Positions 33,300 through 43,816 of a DNA stretch of 64,000 nucleotides are shown in pieces (the first letter of the stretch is position 1; every line of letters begins with the position of its first letter). The stretch spans positions 337,202,638 to 337,266,637 of the forward strand of contig NC_058521.1 of assembly GCF_904849725.1 (NCBI RefSeq), given 5' to 3'. The notes beneath the pieces were generated by a model. It was not told the origin of the DNA and did no database searches. It saw only the letters and a program-made list of their open reading frames with translations. The stretch comes from Hordeum vulgare subsp. vulgare (lineage: Eukaryota; Streptophyta; Magnoliopsida; Poales; Poaceae). A program made the position numbers and the translations under genes.

Positions 33300-35538
33300 G
33301 TTTAAGACAAACAAAATATAGGCCAAACGATTTCAAAGTCAAGGAGAAGCACCAAAAGTAACACCCTCTCTCTCAAAGCCCTATGATCTATATAGTTTCT
33401 CCCCATTTGGCAACAAGTCACTAAAAAGCTCGAAAGTATAGAGCTGAATGTCACATTGGGAAGGTCTTCTCCATGGGGCGATGGAGGTTGTCCAGTATTC
33501 ATGGAAGGAGTGGATAGAAGAGCATCCATGAATGCTTGTAAATAAGTCCTCTGGGCTGATGGAATTGATAGTGCAGGTGCTGAAGGAGGCACAGTGGAAC
33601 TAGAATCGGATGCAGACACTAAATGTCTCACGTCCTGAGCAAGCAGAACAATAGATCAAGCCCGAGTCCAAAACTATGTCTGCACTCGCAATGTAGGGCT
33701 CTCATCGTCATCATCTGAGGGGCAAAGCGACTACATCTACCTCTTGATTCAGTTGGTTAACCATGGTTTTCATCTCATTTAACTTGTTATCGAGCTCATG
33801 AAACTTTGTCCCCATAATCCTCTGAATACTCTTCTGGTTCATTAGCAGAGCATTGATGCTCTTCTCCATTCCCTGAATGGTGCTCACTAAATAAGCCATC
33901 TGATCGCTCTTAGTCTTCAACACTGGAGCACTAGTGGCTCTAGCTACCTCTGCTTGGGCCTCAGCCTCAATCTCTTCCTATGCAATCAATGAAGTGGGGT
34001 GATATGGATCCATCACCATGACAATATCCTCAAACTCTGGATGGAGGGGAAGATGTGGTCGATCAAGTAGATATAGGCTCTTTCCAAATTTGGTGTTGAT
34101 GAGCATCTGAATATATGGAGCATATGCACATGATCTCTTCTGATTAGCAACTATCCTCTTGATGGTCTCAACAATTAGATCCACCACTCTGATCCTGGTG
34201 TGGCTATCCACATGATGTAGCATGTTGACTGAGTATCCACAGATCATTTTGTCATCTCCTGATTTGGGCATCAAGGTGTGCCTCAAAATAGTGTTGGAGG
34301 TAGTGAGTCTTGCTTGGAGAAAGTAGACTCGGCCAAGCTTGTGGGTCTTCAGATATCCCTTTGGAATTGGTGTGTACATGTTTTCCTTTGAGTTGTGATT
34401 GATCTTTGATTCAGAGTACACATCCAAATCCCTCTCCCGCACCTTTGGGACTCCTAAGATGGTAGCCCACTCATCAATGGTAGCCTGATACGTGGTTGTG
34501 CCGTCCATACTATCCTACCACCTTGATAGAAATGGGCACTAAAGTAGAACTAAATGATGAGTTCATCATTCCATGCAGTTTCCTTTCCTATCAACTCATC
34601 AAGATCAATCATCTTGAAGTTATCCTGGACATGGGGAAGTAGTCTTCATTTGCGTTGAGGTACATCCAGTCAACATACCTCATGTCACTAACAGCTGGGT
34701 TCTTATCAAGCAAGAGAGTCTCATAGAAGGCATACTGCTCCTTGGTATGGAAACAAGTGTCCACATCAGTCCTTCTCCTCACACCATAGGGATCATTAGC
34801 TATCCATCTCCTAAGACCTTGATCCTTCCTCTCCTTCATATTTTCTACCACTTTGTGGTCATCATTATGGTCTGGCAGAGGTCTGAGATTCCTCAACACA
34901 ACAACACCCTGCTCGTCATCATCAGTAGGAGATGGGACTTCCTTTGAAGTAGTACCTTTTCTATTTTATGCACCAAAAATATCTTTTGGGCTTGGGGGTA
35001 GTTGGCTTGGCCTTGGGATATATGGGCTTATCCTTAGGAGTAGGCTTGCTGGGCATTGCATCCGCCATGAGTTTTCTCTGCTTGGAAGGAGGAGTGTTAG
35101 CAGCTAGTTCCTCCTCTCCCTTTCCTCATCCTTACCAGGATCTTCATATATGGAGGTTGGCCTCCCAAACACATGAATTATCCTCTTCTTGACCCTAGTC
35201 TTTGTTGCCTTATTAGCCACAGATTTTGTCCTCTTGGATCCACTTGGTTGCTGTGAAGACAGAGACAACCCTCTCTTGGTTGGAGCAGACTCAGGAATGT
35301 CATTGGCTACTACCCTCTCTTTCTTCTCAGACCGATTCTTGGATATCACCTCATCTGGAACAAAGTGTGTATCCTCATCATAAGATTTACTTTGCTTCCT
35401 AGTCGTGGTGGCTGCCTTGGGAAAACCATGAGAACCAGGAGTTCCGTGGTCCTCTGAGCTGGCCTCAGGACTAGTGCCTTCTTCTAGGTCCACGCTCCGC
35501 TCTCTGAATTGATTCTGGCTATCATCAGATCCTGACAT
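33300..35538 (-). pseudogene. Element E ORF2 (accessory ORF in env position)
   Basis: Starts at 35538 (MSGSDDSQNQFRERSVDLEEG). Order: acidic Ser-rich N-terminus; a basic, nuclear-signal-like Lys/Arg region (TRVKKRIIHVFGRP, about 35150-35190); a central folded region with VRRRTDVDTCFHTKEQYAFYE (about 34790) and WATILGVPKVRERDLDVYSE (about 34440); then KRSCAYAPYIQMLINTKFG (about 34110) and a Leu/Ile-heptad stretch at 33920-33711 that looks like a coiled coil. Breaks: frameshifts between 35104 and 34899 and between 34609 and 34508, and stops at about 33978. It matches D's ORF2 along its length. The centre resembles the plant retroelement proteins annotated as putative plant transposon protein (Transposase_32-like); that is from memory and unverified. 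Function unknown. Confidence 0.75.
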
Positions 35539-35955
35539 GATTGAGCATTGATCCTATGAATTAGATAAGGAGGAGCGGAAAAGATGAGCATCACAAAATT
35601 CAGAATTTTTGCAAATTAAACTCCAAATATTTAGTCTTAGGTACTAACACTATGAAATTTTGTTCCACCGAGTTTAAAATTTTGTAACTTCCGAGGCAAC
35701 AAACTACGTTGATAGAAACTTGTTCACAGAACTTGGTTTCACCGAAATGTGAATTGGTCTCACCCAATTTGTGGTCAAAAACCCAAAAAACCAGTTTCGG
35801 GGATACCGATAGGAACTTTCGGTTTCACCGAGAAGTCCTTTGTGTTGTGGATGAACCACATCAGTGACACTGAGATGTTTTGACTCGGTGGCTCCGAGAT
35901 ATCATACTGCGGAAACCTAAACCCAAAATTCTTTGTACAAACTATTCCAAGCAAT
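35539..35955 (-). promoter_or_regulatory. ORF2 leader of element E
   Basis: Corresponds to the region before ORF2 in element D (shared GTGATGCTCATC just before the start). Near-palindromes TCGGTTTCACCGA (35819-35831) and CTCGGTGGCTCCGAG (35884-35898) recur here as in the LTR U3. The TATA-bearing part present in D has been lost by the deletion at 35955. Confidence 0.55.
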
Positions 35956-36210
35956 GTTACGGAGGGTTAACAAAGAAGATACCTTGTCTATTCCACCATG
36001 GCTTACGTCCACAAAGGACTAGCCTCACTCGGGTAGACCTTCATGAAGTAGGCGATCTCCTTGCTCTTACAAACTTCTTGGTTCAATTCCACATGATTTG
36101 GAGGCTCCCAAGCGACACCTAACCAATCTAGGAGACGCCACTCTCTAAAACGTAATAGATGTGATATGGATGATGAACTCCTTGCTCTTGTGCTTAAAAA
36201 GATAGTCTCC
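35956..36210 (-). repeat. Element E 5' LTR, distal fragment
   Basis: 255 bp aligning with 31795-32050 of E's 3' LTR. It ends with TCTCC (36206-36210), the left TSD of element D; the LTR resumes at 52650. Confidence 0.85.
36206..36210 (+). repeat. Left TSD of element D
   Basis: TCTCC, identical to 52650-52654. Confidence 0.85.
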
Positions 36211-37718
36211 TAAAACACAACTTATCCCTAATGTGGTTTTGGTAATGAATAACAACGTATGTGTCAATGAATTAATGATATTATCCAAGTATTTTTTATA
36301 GAAGTTCAAAGATGCGTTGGCTAACGATTGTGAGGAGAACCCCTAGATACAAGAAAAGTAATAGGATTGGCCAATCTTCAAGCTACAAGACTCAATATTT
36401 TATATTAGTGAGAAATCACATTTGAGTCCATAGGAAAGCCAATACTATGAAAAGGGAGTGGGGTTTATATGATGAATTAGTTGCTCAAGTGCTTAGAGAT
36501 AACCACCAAAAATACTCATCCATTCTCGCACAAAAATATTTGTCCAAAGCCTAAACATCAAAATTGGTACCACCAAGAATTTCCATTCGGACATACTGAT
36601 TTTCCACCAGATAAAACCTTTCCAAACCCTAGAGTCTCAGTATCACCAACATTCCTTTCGGTTCCACCGAACTCAGTGACCAAATTTCTGGTATGGAGTT
36701 TTCAAGAATCGGAAATTCTGAGTTTTGGAATCGGTCTCACAGAGATTTGGAAATTACCCTAGGTCACCCAAGTCGATACCACACAGATTCCTATATTGGT
36801 CTCACCGAGAATAAAAAAGCTGCCACATTTTGTGCAAGTCAGTGCCACCGAGTTTCACTTCGGTTTCACCGAGTTGGGCAATAATGTTATCGCGGTTGGA
36901 TTTTTGGAGATGCCTATATATACCCATCCACCAACTCTCATTCGTAGAGGAAGCACTCGGAATAGACATACACTTGCCATATCCATTTTTCTGAGAGAGA
37001 ACAACCTACTCATGTGTTGAGATCAAGTTATTCCAATCCATCCATTTGAAACTTGATTTCAAACCACCCCAAGTTGCTTTCCACCCAATAAATCTCTTCT
37101 ACACCTGCCAAATCTGTTAGAGAGTGAATGAGCATTGAGGAGACTATCTTTTGAAGCACAAGAGCAAGGAGTTCATTGTACTACCACATCTATTACCATT
37201 TGGAGGGTGTTGCCTCCTAGATTGGCTAGGTGTCGCTTGAGAGCCTCCCACTTCGTGTTGTGGAGTTGAACCAATAAGTTTGTAAGGGCAAGGAGGTTGC
37301 CAATTTTGTGAAGATCTACCGTGAGTGAGGCTAGTCCTTCGTGGACGTAAGCCATGATGGAATAGACAAGGTTTCTTCTTCGTGGTTCCTTCATGGGTTG
37401 AGCCTTCCATGGACTCGTGCAGCCGTTACCCTCCGTGGGTTGAAGTCTCCGTCAACATGTACTTACTATAGCACCACCTATTGGAATCACAATGTATATT
37501 GCCATGTCAACCTTTGCGTTTTATATTCCTTTCCATACCCTCTATTTACATGTGCATGTCATTACTTTCCGCTGCTATACTCTTAGACTTGCATGTGTAG
37601 GGTGTGCTTTACTTGCACAATTGCTCAAACTTGCCCACAATTAAAATTGGGAAAAGGCTAAGTTTTTATATGTTCAAGTAGTCGGATCACCCCCTCTAGA
37701 GATACTTCGTATCCTCCA
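36211..37718 (+). repeat. 5' LTR of element D
   Basis: 1508 bp, TAAAACACAAC...GTATCCTCCA; the TG start is mutated to TA. TATA box TATATATA at 36915-36922. Near-palindromic TCGGTTTCACCGA at 36860-36872. Confidence 0.88.
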
Positions 37719-37720
37719 AG

Positions 37721-37732
37721 TGGTATCATAGC
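37721..37732 (+). other. Primer binding site of element D, tRNA-iMet type
   Basis: TGGTATCATAGC, one change from TGGTATCAGAGC, two bases after the LTR end. Confidence 0.82.
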
Positions 37733-38817
37733 TTTGTTCTCCATTGCATTGGTTTCACTACTTAGGAGAGTATGGCGTCTAGTGAGGGAAATTACCACTA
37801 TAGATGTCCATATTTTGATGGTACAAACTTTGAAAGTTAGAAGCATAAGATGAAAATGCATATTCTTGGTCATAACCCCGCCATTTGGGCTATTGTTCGT
37901 GTTGGTTTGCAACGTGAATTCTTTGGTGATGGAAAGGAAACTGACTGTGAAGCGACCGCGGAAGAATTGAAGATGTTGCAATACAACGCTCAAGTATGCT
38001 TCATTCTATTCAACTGCATATGCCTTGAAGAGTTCAACAAGATTATCCGCCTTGAGAATGCCAAGGAAATTTGAGACACTTTGGTTGATAAGCACGTAGC
38101 TACCGAATTTTTCAAGGAATCTAAGTTGGATTTCCTACAAATTCAGCTTGACAAGTTCAAGATAAAGGATGGTGAAGGACCTGCTGCGATGTACTCTAGG
38201 CTTGCTCTCATCACATATGATATTGCTAGCTTAGGAAGCGAAGAGATGACCGACAAATTCATCATAAATAAGACACTACGAGCCTTGGATGGAAAGTACG
38301 ACACCATGTGCACATTGATCCAAATGATACCAAGATACAAAGATCTCAAGCCAACGGAAGTCATTGGAAGGATTTTCGCTCATGAAACACCACTCAAGGA
38401 CAAAGAAGAGCTGCACAACAAGTCAAGTTGTTCTTACAAAGCTTCAAGTGATGCTCCCGCTACTTCAAATGAAAACCTTGTCACCAATGAAGAGATAAGC
38501 CACATGGTAAATAAATTCAACAAGTTCTACAAGAGTAGAGGCAAAGAGATAAGCTCCAACTCAAGATATGAAGAGAAGCATTCATCTAGTCGTTACTGAA
38601 ACTACTATGATTGTGGAAGGCCCAAACACTACTCCAATGAGTGCTCCCCCCACACATACACAAAAGAAGAGAAGATTCTCCTAGAAGACAATGATAAAGA
38701 GAAGAGTCACCTCGAAGAGTGAAAAGGTATAGAGAAGATTGTTATGAACGAAGACCCTCCCAGAGAAGTAAGAAATTGGAGAAGAAGGACAAGTACACCA
38801 AGATCCACTCAAGAAGA

Positions 38818-38849
38818 CACTACGACAAGACCACCTGTATAGCAACACT
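38818..38849 (+). repeat. Left terminal inverted repeat of the CACTA element
   Basis: CACTACGACAAG followed by CTGTATAGCAACAC; pairs imperfectly with the right end. Confidence 0.8.
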
Positions 38850-40091
38850 TTTTTCCGTATCTAAATGTCCATATATGCGTTGCTAAAGTCTTTACCAACG
38901 GTTTGGGATGTGTAGCCTTATCCAGTGTTGCTAGGGCATAACGCAATGATTATACTACCATTGGTAAAATGGACCGTTGCAAGACTACAACAGATGAAAC
39001 TAACTTCTACAACACTTCTATATGTTGGGGCTTAATGTATAGGAATCAAAATCCGTTTGCTTGGCGACGGAGAATTTCCAACGCTTCAAGTGTTGGTGGA
39101 TATAAGGTACGAATATTATTATTTATTATATTACTAGCAATTAAATTAGTGCTCCATCTAAAGGTAGTAATTATGTATTTCACATGAAAGAAAAACAAGA
39201 TATATACTCACGAGAGGAAGAAGTCATATATATTAGATAAAATTGTTGCATTACAATAGTGGATATTACAGGAGGAACATCATCCAATTATGATGCATAA
39301 TCTAAGTATTTTATTGGCAATGAAACTTAAACTCAAAGCATCCATCAACATGTGTACAACTTCACTAAGACTTATGCAAGGAACAACATCCAACACGAAA
39401 TTCTGACTACAACATATCTAAAATTGAAAGTATCCATCATCATTGTCATCATGAAATGGAAGATCGACATCATGGTTGTAGTATACTTTCCATGCACCTA
39501 TATACTCATCCATTTGTCTTTGAAATCTACACACAAGAAAAGAAAATAAACTGTTAACCCACAATGCATTAACATGATGTAAGTAATAATAGAGGCAATA
39601 TATTAGTCATGCACAATGATTGAAGGGCGTGCAATCCATATTTTTTCTACATTACCAATAGTATTGCAGCTTTTGCGACTTCGTACCAAATTTTCAGTTT
39701 TCCCATGTGCCATATCGACATGCACTGCCCAGAATTCATTTCAGCACCATTAAGTTTATATTTAGGATCACAACTTGCAATCATAGCAAGAGCTACATCC
39801 CTATTATGATATTTCAGGTTCTTCAAGAATACTTTAGTTCCTGTCTGTTAGAGCAATCAAAGTTACCATATGACCAAACATAAAAAGAACAGGACAACAT
39901 GCAAAATGAATTTGAGCACTCTTACAGGTAGTTCACTCTCAAGGAACCGTTTTGAGAACTCTTACTGCCCGCATTAGTACCTTTTGTTTTCTTTGGTCTC
40001 GACAAGAATCTGGTAGCAAAGAAGAAGTAATTAACCAATAAACAAGCTATCACTATAGTTTGAACACAATTTAGTATCTGATTATGAAATG
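38850..40091. other. CACTA interior, left, no gene seen
   Basis: AT-rich sequence. Motifs related to the terminal GTTGC/AGCAAC words recur near 38875-38980 (subterminal region). Short frames have no recognised homology. Confidence 0.5.
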
Positions 40092-40097
40092 ATCCAG

Positions 40098-40630
40098 CTT
40101 GTTTACAACGGAAGTTTTTTCTCCCTGGCATGCACTAACATTCTAAAGAAAAGTTTCTTTGTTCAAAACAATATTCTAACAGCAAGATGAGCAATAGATG
40201 CATAACCATCAGAGAAATATATTTTGAACATGTTGTATATGTGGTAATGAAAATATACCTTATATGCAGAAGAATTTATTCCCCTTGCTATGCACTGAAA
40301 TTATGATAAGAAGATTCTTGGTTCCAGACAACATTGTGATAGCAACAAGTAAACCCATCAACATGGGAGCACTGATCATAATTTTGTATATGAGACTATG
40401 AAGATACCTCTTTTGCAGTAGACCATTTTTCTAGTTGTCGTGCACTGCCTCCATTATGAACCATAGTTTGTTTGTTCTAGGATATAATGATACACATCAA
40501 GTTTTATATAGTTTAGGTAATTGCGGAAGTGCAAGTGTAAGAACATAATCCTGATTAATGACATGTTGCAAAGAGTATTTAAGTAGACAAACCTTATGTG
40601 GAACATATTTTTTGTTTGATTCTTGCAAAT
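40098..40630 (-). other. Series of exon-like 36-38-nt units on the minus strand
   Basis: Four short segments (40134-40098, 40294-40259, 40444-40408, 40630-40593) each follow an AG acceptor; the first three begin TGCA or TGCAT and the fourth ATTTGC, and all end in AAG or GAG. Three are followed by GTATAT, GTATCT and GTTTGT donors; the first has lost its GT. Readings include CMPGRKNFRCKQ, CIARGINSSAYK, CTTTRKMVYCKR and CKNQTKNMFHIR. They lie about 150-185 bp apart. This may be the repeated-exon part of a CACTA-borne gene transcribed on the minus strand. The frame across units is not proven. Confidence 0.4.
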
Positions 40631-40691
40631 CTGCACCATCTGAACCATTTGCTTGTTCCGTAAATTATTTTTCATTGGATTCAACGATATT

Positions 40692-40948
40692 AATTCTTTT
40701 CCGTGACATATCTGTTGAAACATGACAATGACCAAAAGTTTAAATAGCAACTCATTCAATAGTTAGTAGGTACTAGGAATACATCAAGCTATTCCTGTTG
40801 CATGGTGAAAATGATGAACTATTCTTTTTCGTGACATATCTGTTGAAACATGACAATGACCAAAAGTTTAAATAGCAACTCATTAAGTAGTGAGTAGCTA
40901 CTAGGAATACATCAAGCTATTCCTATTGCATGGTGAAAATGATGAACT
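40692..40948 (+). repeat. 128-bp tandem duplication
   Basis: The segment containing GTGACATATCTGTTGAAAC at 40703 recurs at 40831 with the rest of the unit (…CAAAAGTTTAAATAGCAACTC…GGTGAAAATGATGAACT) and a handful of substitutions. Confidence 0.85.
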
Positions 40949-41794
40949 AAGACATGAACCATTACTCTTAAATTCTAATTCACATCTCAATGTTCATTAA
41001 GTAGGCACGAGGTGCGAGCCAATTATTTTATGGTGAAATTAACTAATGCTAAATCTTTTGGATGTATTTATAAACAACAATAGTAGTGTGAGTATACTGC
41101 ACCTTTGTTGTACAGATTGCTTATACAAGTTTAAAGTTGAAAGAAGAAAACATTTTAGGCTTCAGAAAAATACTAACAACAATGTAGAAAAAGTTAAAGT
41201 AGAATAGTTGAAGCATATATTTCATCTCACAAAAAGAAGACCCATATTTGTCATCTCACAAAGATAGAAGGCCTACAATAGAATTGGTTCTGCCTTCTTT
41301 GAAAAGTATTGTGGTGGCTCTATACAATATATCATCAGTCGACTACAAGAAGAATAAGCATGTTCTGCTAGTTTTATGAATGTTGTTAAACATGACCAGA
41401 GTTTCCGTATTTAATTAGGCCAAATGTTATTTCGGCCATGCTCGCTGCCATGTGCACGTGTTGATTTGCAAGTGTTGTTCTCCATGTGTTGTAAAGTTGG
41501 CATATTCCCTTTGTTTATATCAATAAAAATTAAGTCATATCTTATTGCTAGATCAGTTTGAATGGTTGGAACATTGCCACTACCTTTCTGTGTTGTGACA
41601 GTTTGCTAGTTCCAGATCTGCAGTCTTTGGTTGGCATTACCACTGCCACTGCGACTCCCTCTCGATTCTCACGGGTAGTAAAATCAAATCAAATAGTGTA
41701 TGAGTCAGAATCTATTTCCCAAGCCGTAGCCTGTATGAAACTCTCACCACTAATTCCCGTCCCCCTTCCTAAGATAGCCAAATACTCCTATGTT
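40949..41794. other. CACTA interior, no gene seen
   Basis: About 0.85 kb of AT-rich sequence up to the solo LTR; ATGTT at 41790-41794 is that LTR's TSD. Confidence 0.5.
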
Positions 41795-43222
41795 TGAAAG
41801 TGCATTATATCGACTAGAGGGGGGGGGGTGAATAGGAGATTTTAAAATTTCATCACTGAGGAAATTCCTTTTGAGGAAATTCCTCACTGATGACTAACTT
41901 ACAACGGAAACAGTAAAGGATCAGACGTGCAAAGACGTGCAAACGTTCACAACAGCAGTATTTCAGAGTGAGGAATGTGAAAACAGATTGCACAGTAAGC
42001 AGGCACGCAGAATATAGATGGTGATTAACTATCGTGAAGAATTTGAGGTTGAGGAAATTCAAAGAAAGTCTTCAGCAAATTCTTCAAACAGTCACAGTGA
42101 AAGTCATCAACACACAATACAAGGAAAGTAAAGAGTTGAGGAATTAGAACCCGTTTCTCAGTGAAGACAGTTGTTGATGACCCGGTTCCAACTGATGTGA
42201 CAGTTGTACATCTGGTTTGGAGCGGCTTGGTATTGAAACCAAAGGACACCCAGTCCCAGGACACACAGTCCCTACCGTATTCTCCTTGAGCTAAGGACAC
42301 ACAGTCCTCGCCCAACACTCATGGTAAGTCTTCAGGGCAAACTTCCAAACCCTCACAAACTTGGTCCCCCGGAGATCCACAATTGACTGCTGGATTGCTC
42401 TAGACCATGACGCCTAACCGTCTGGAGGATGCATAGTCCTCAAAGGTAAAAGGCTTCAGTCCCACACAGGAACAACTTCTTCAATGATGCTCAATCACTA
42501 GGTTTGGTTTGTGGTTTCGGTGTATGGGGTATTTCCTCACTGATGAATTACTCTCGAAAGCTCTGAGGAATTTGGGTTGCTCTTATGACAAGTGTCAGTT
42601 TCTAACGGAGCAACCAACCAGCTAGTGGTTGTGGGGGGTGGCTATTTATAGCCTGGGAGCATCCCGACATGATTTGACACTAATGCCCTTAAATAATATG
42701 ACCGTTGGAGTGGATAAGACCAGTGACTTGGCGTGGCTTTCAAAACAGTCGGAACCCTCAACTGTGAGAGTCCTCATGTCACTTATATTCCTCACTTGAG
42801 GCTTTTGGTAGGATTAGGCTTGGATTGAGCATCATGAGGAAATCCATTCCATAGTGTTACTTTGACCCCCTTTAACAGTACGGTGTTCCTATTCATCAAA
42901 TGCGAAGAAAGTAAAACAGAAAACGTAAATCTTCACGCTTCAATTTCTTTAGAATGATTTTCTTCAGGAACCACCGGTCTTCTCAATATCAGTATCTTCA
43001 TGAGGAATATCAATTTCATCGCAGATTCCTCGCGATTCATTTCTTCAGCTTCAGACCAATTTCTTCAACTGAAGATATACATTTTTAGGGGTCGATATTC
43101 TTCAAATATCTCAAACTCCTCAATGACTTATAGATCCTGTATATACTCATAAACACATTAGATACTTAACCTATAAGTCTTCAAACCACCAAAATCACTA
43201 AGGGGTACTAGATGCACTTACA
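41795..43222 (-). mobile_element. Solo LTR inside the CACTA element
   Basis: Plus reading TGAAAGTGCATTATATCGAC...GATGCACTTACA, 1428 bp, flanked by perfect 5-bp TSDs ATGTT (41790-41794 and 43223-43227). A minus-strand TATA box (TATAAATAG, 42642-42650) gives its orientation. Near its promoter-distal end (plus 41811-41830) is the CTCTAGTCGATATAA-type LTR end followed by a poly-G run. No internal region, so it arose by recombination between the two LTRs of a full element. It contains an 82-97 residue minus frame (42318-42025) that is LTR sequence and not a gene. Confidence 0.9.
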
Positions 43223-43270
43223 ATGTTGTATAGTATATAGCAGACAGAGAATTGAAAAATTACAATTCAA

Positions 43271-43816
43271 TTAGGGAGAGACACCAAACAAAAGGATTTG
43301 CATAGCATCCATGGGAAAGGGTAAGCCCAACACAATACATAAGACTTTTGCTATCTCAACAATAAACAATGGTAAATTTTTGCAAAGAGTAAATCTAACA
43401 TATGAATCAATGTCAGAACCAATACACAGGGCATGAATTGCAGCAACAAGATGGGAGAAGGAGCACGACACTGACCAGCGCGATTCAATGAGATGATGAA
43501 CTTGCGGGATTGTTGCCACCATGTACGAGCCAGATTTGGTGAATCTAGCAGCCGTATTTGCCTGCCAAACGAGATGTGAATTGATTCAGAGCACAACTCG
43601 TTAGAGTAGGGAGGAAGAGAGGATGGATTGTGCGAGAGTAGATGGGCAACTAACCGTGCTCACGTCGTGGTGGTGCTCCGCCACCGGCCGCCGGCAAGTG
43701 ATGGATCCAGTACGAGACGAGGAAGGGAACCGTACGTGCGCTGATATGGGGGAGGTTTCCGATTTTATTTGCACAGTTACCTCATCGCGATCTTTTTGAC
43801 CGATGTTAGCCTCCAT
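43271..43816 (-). pseudogene. Gene-like minus-strand fragment in the CACTA element
   Basis: A frame opens at ATG 43816 (MEANIGQKDRDEVTVQIK). A possible GTGAGC donor lies near 43665. A clear TTTGGCAG acceptor (about 43560-43567) precedes a second open stretch down to 43271 (reading VATIPQVHHLIESRW... in one frame). Together with the downstream exon-like units at 40630-40098 on the same strand, this could be one transcription unit of a CACTA-encoded or captured gene, with the solo LTR in an intron. I recognise no domain. Low confidence. Confidence 0.3.

Noticed and set aside
42025..42318. 97-codon minus frame with Cys-rich start
   Set aside because: Lies wholly within the solo LTR; repeated GGACACACAGTCC words create the frame.
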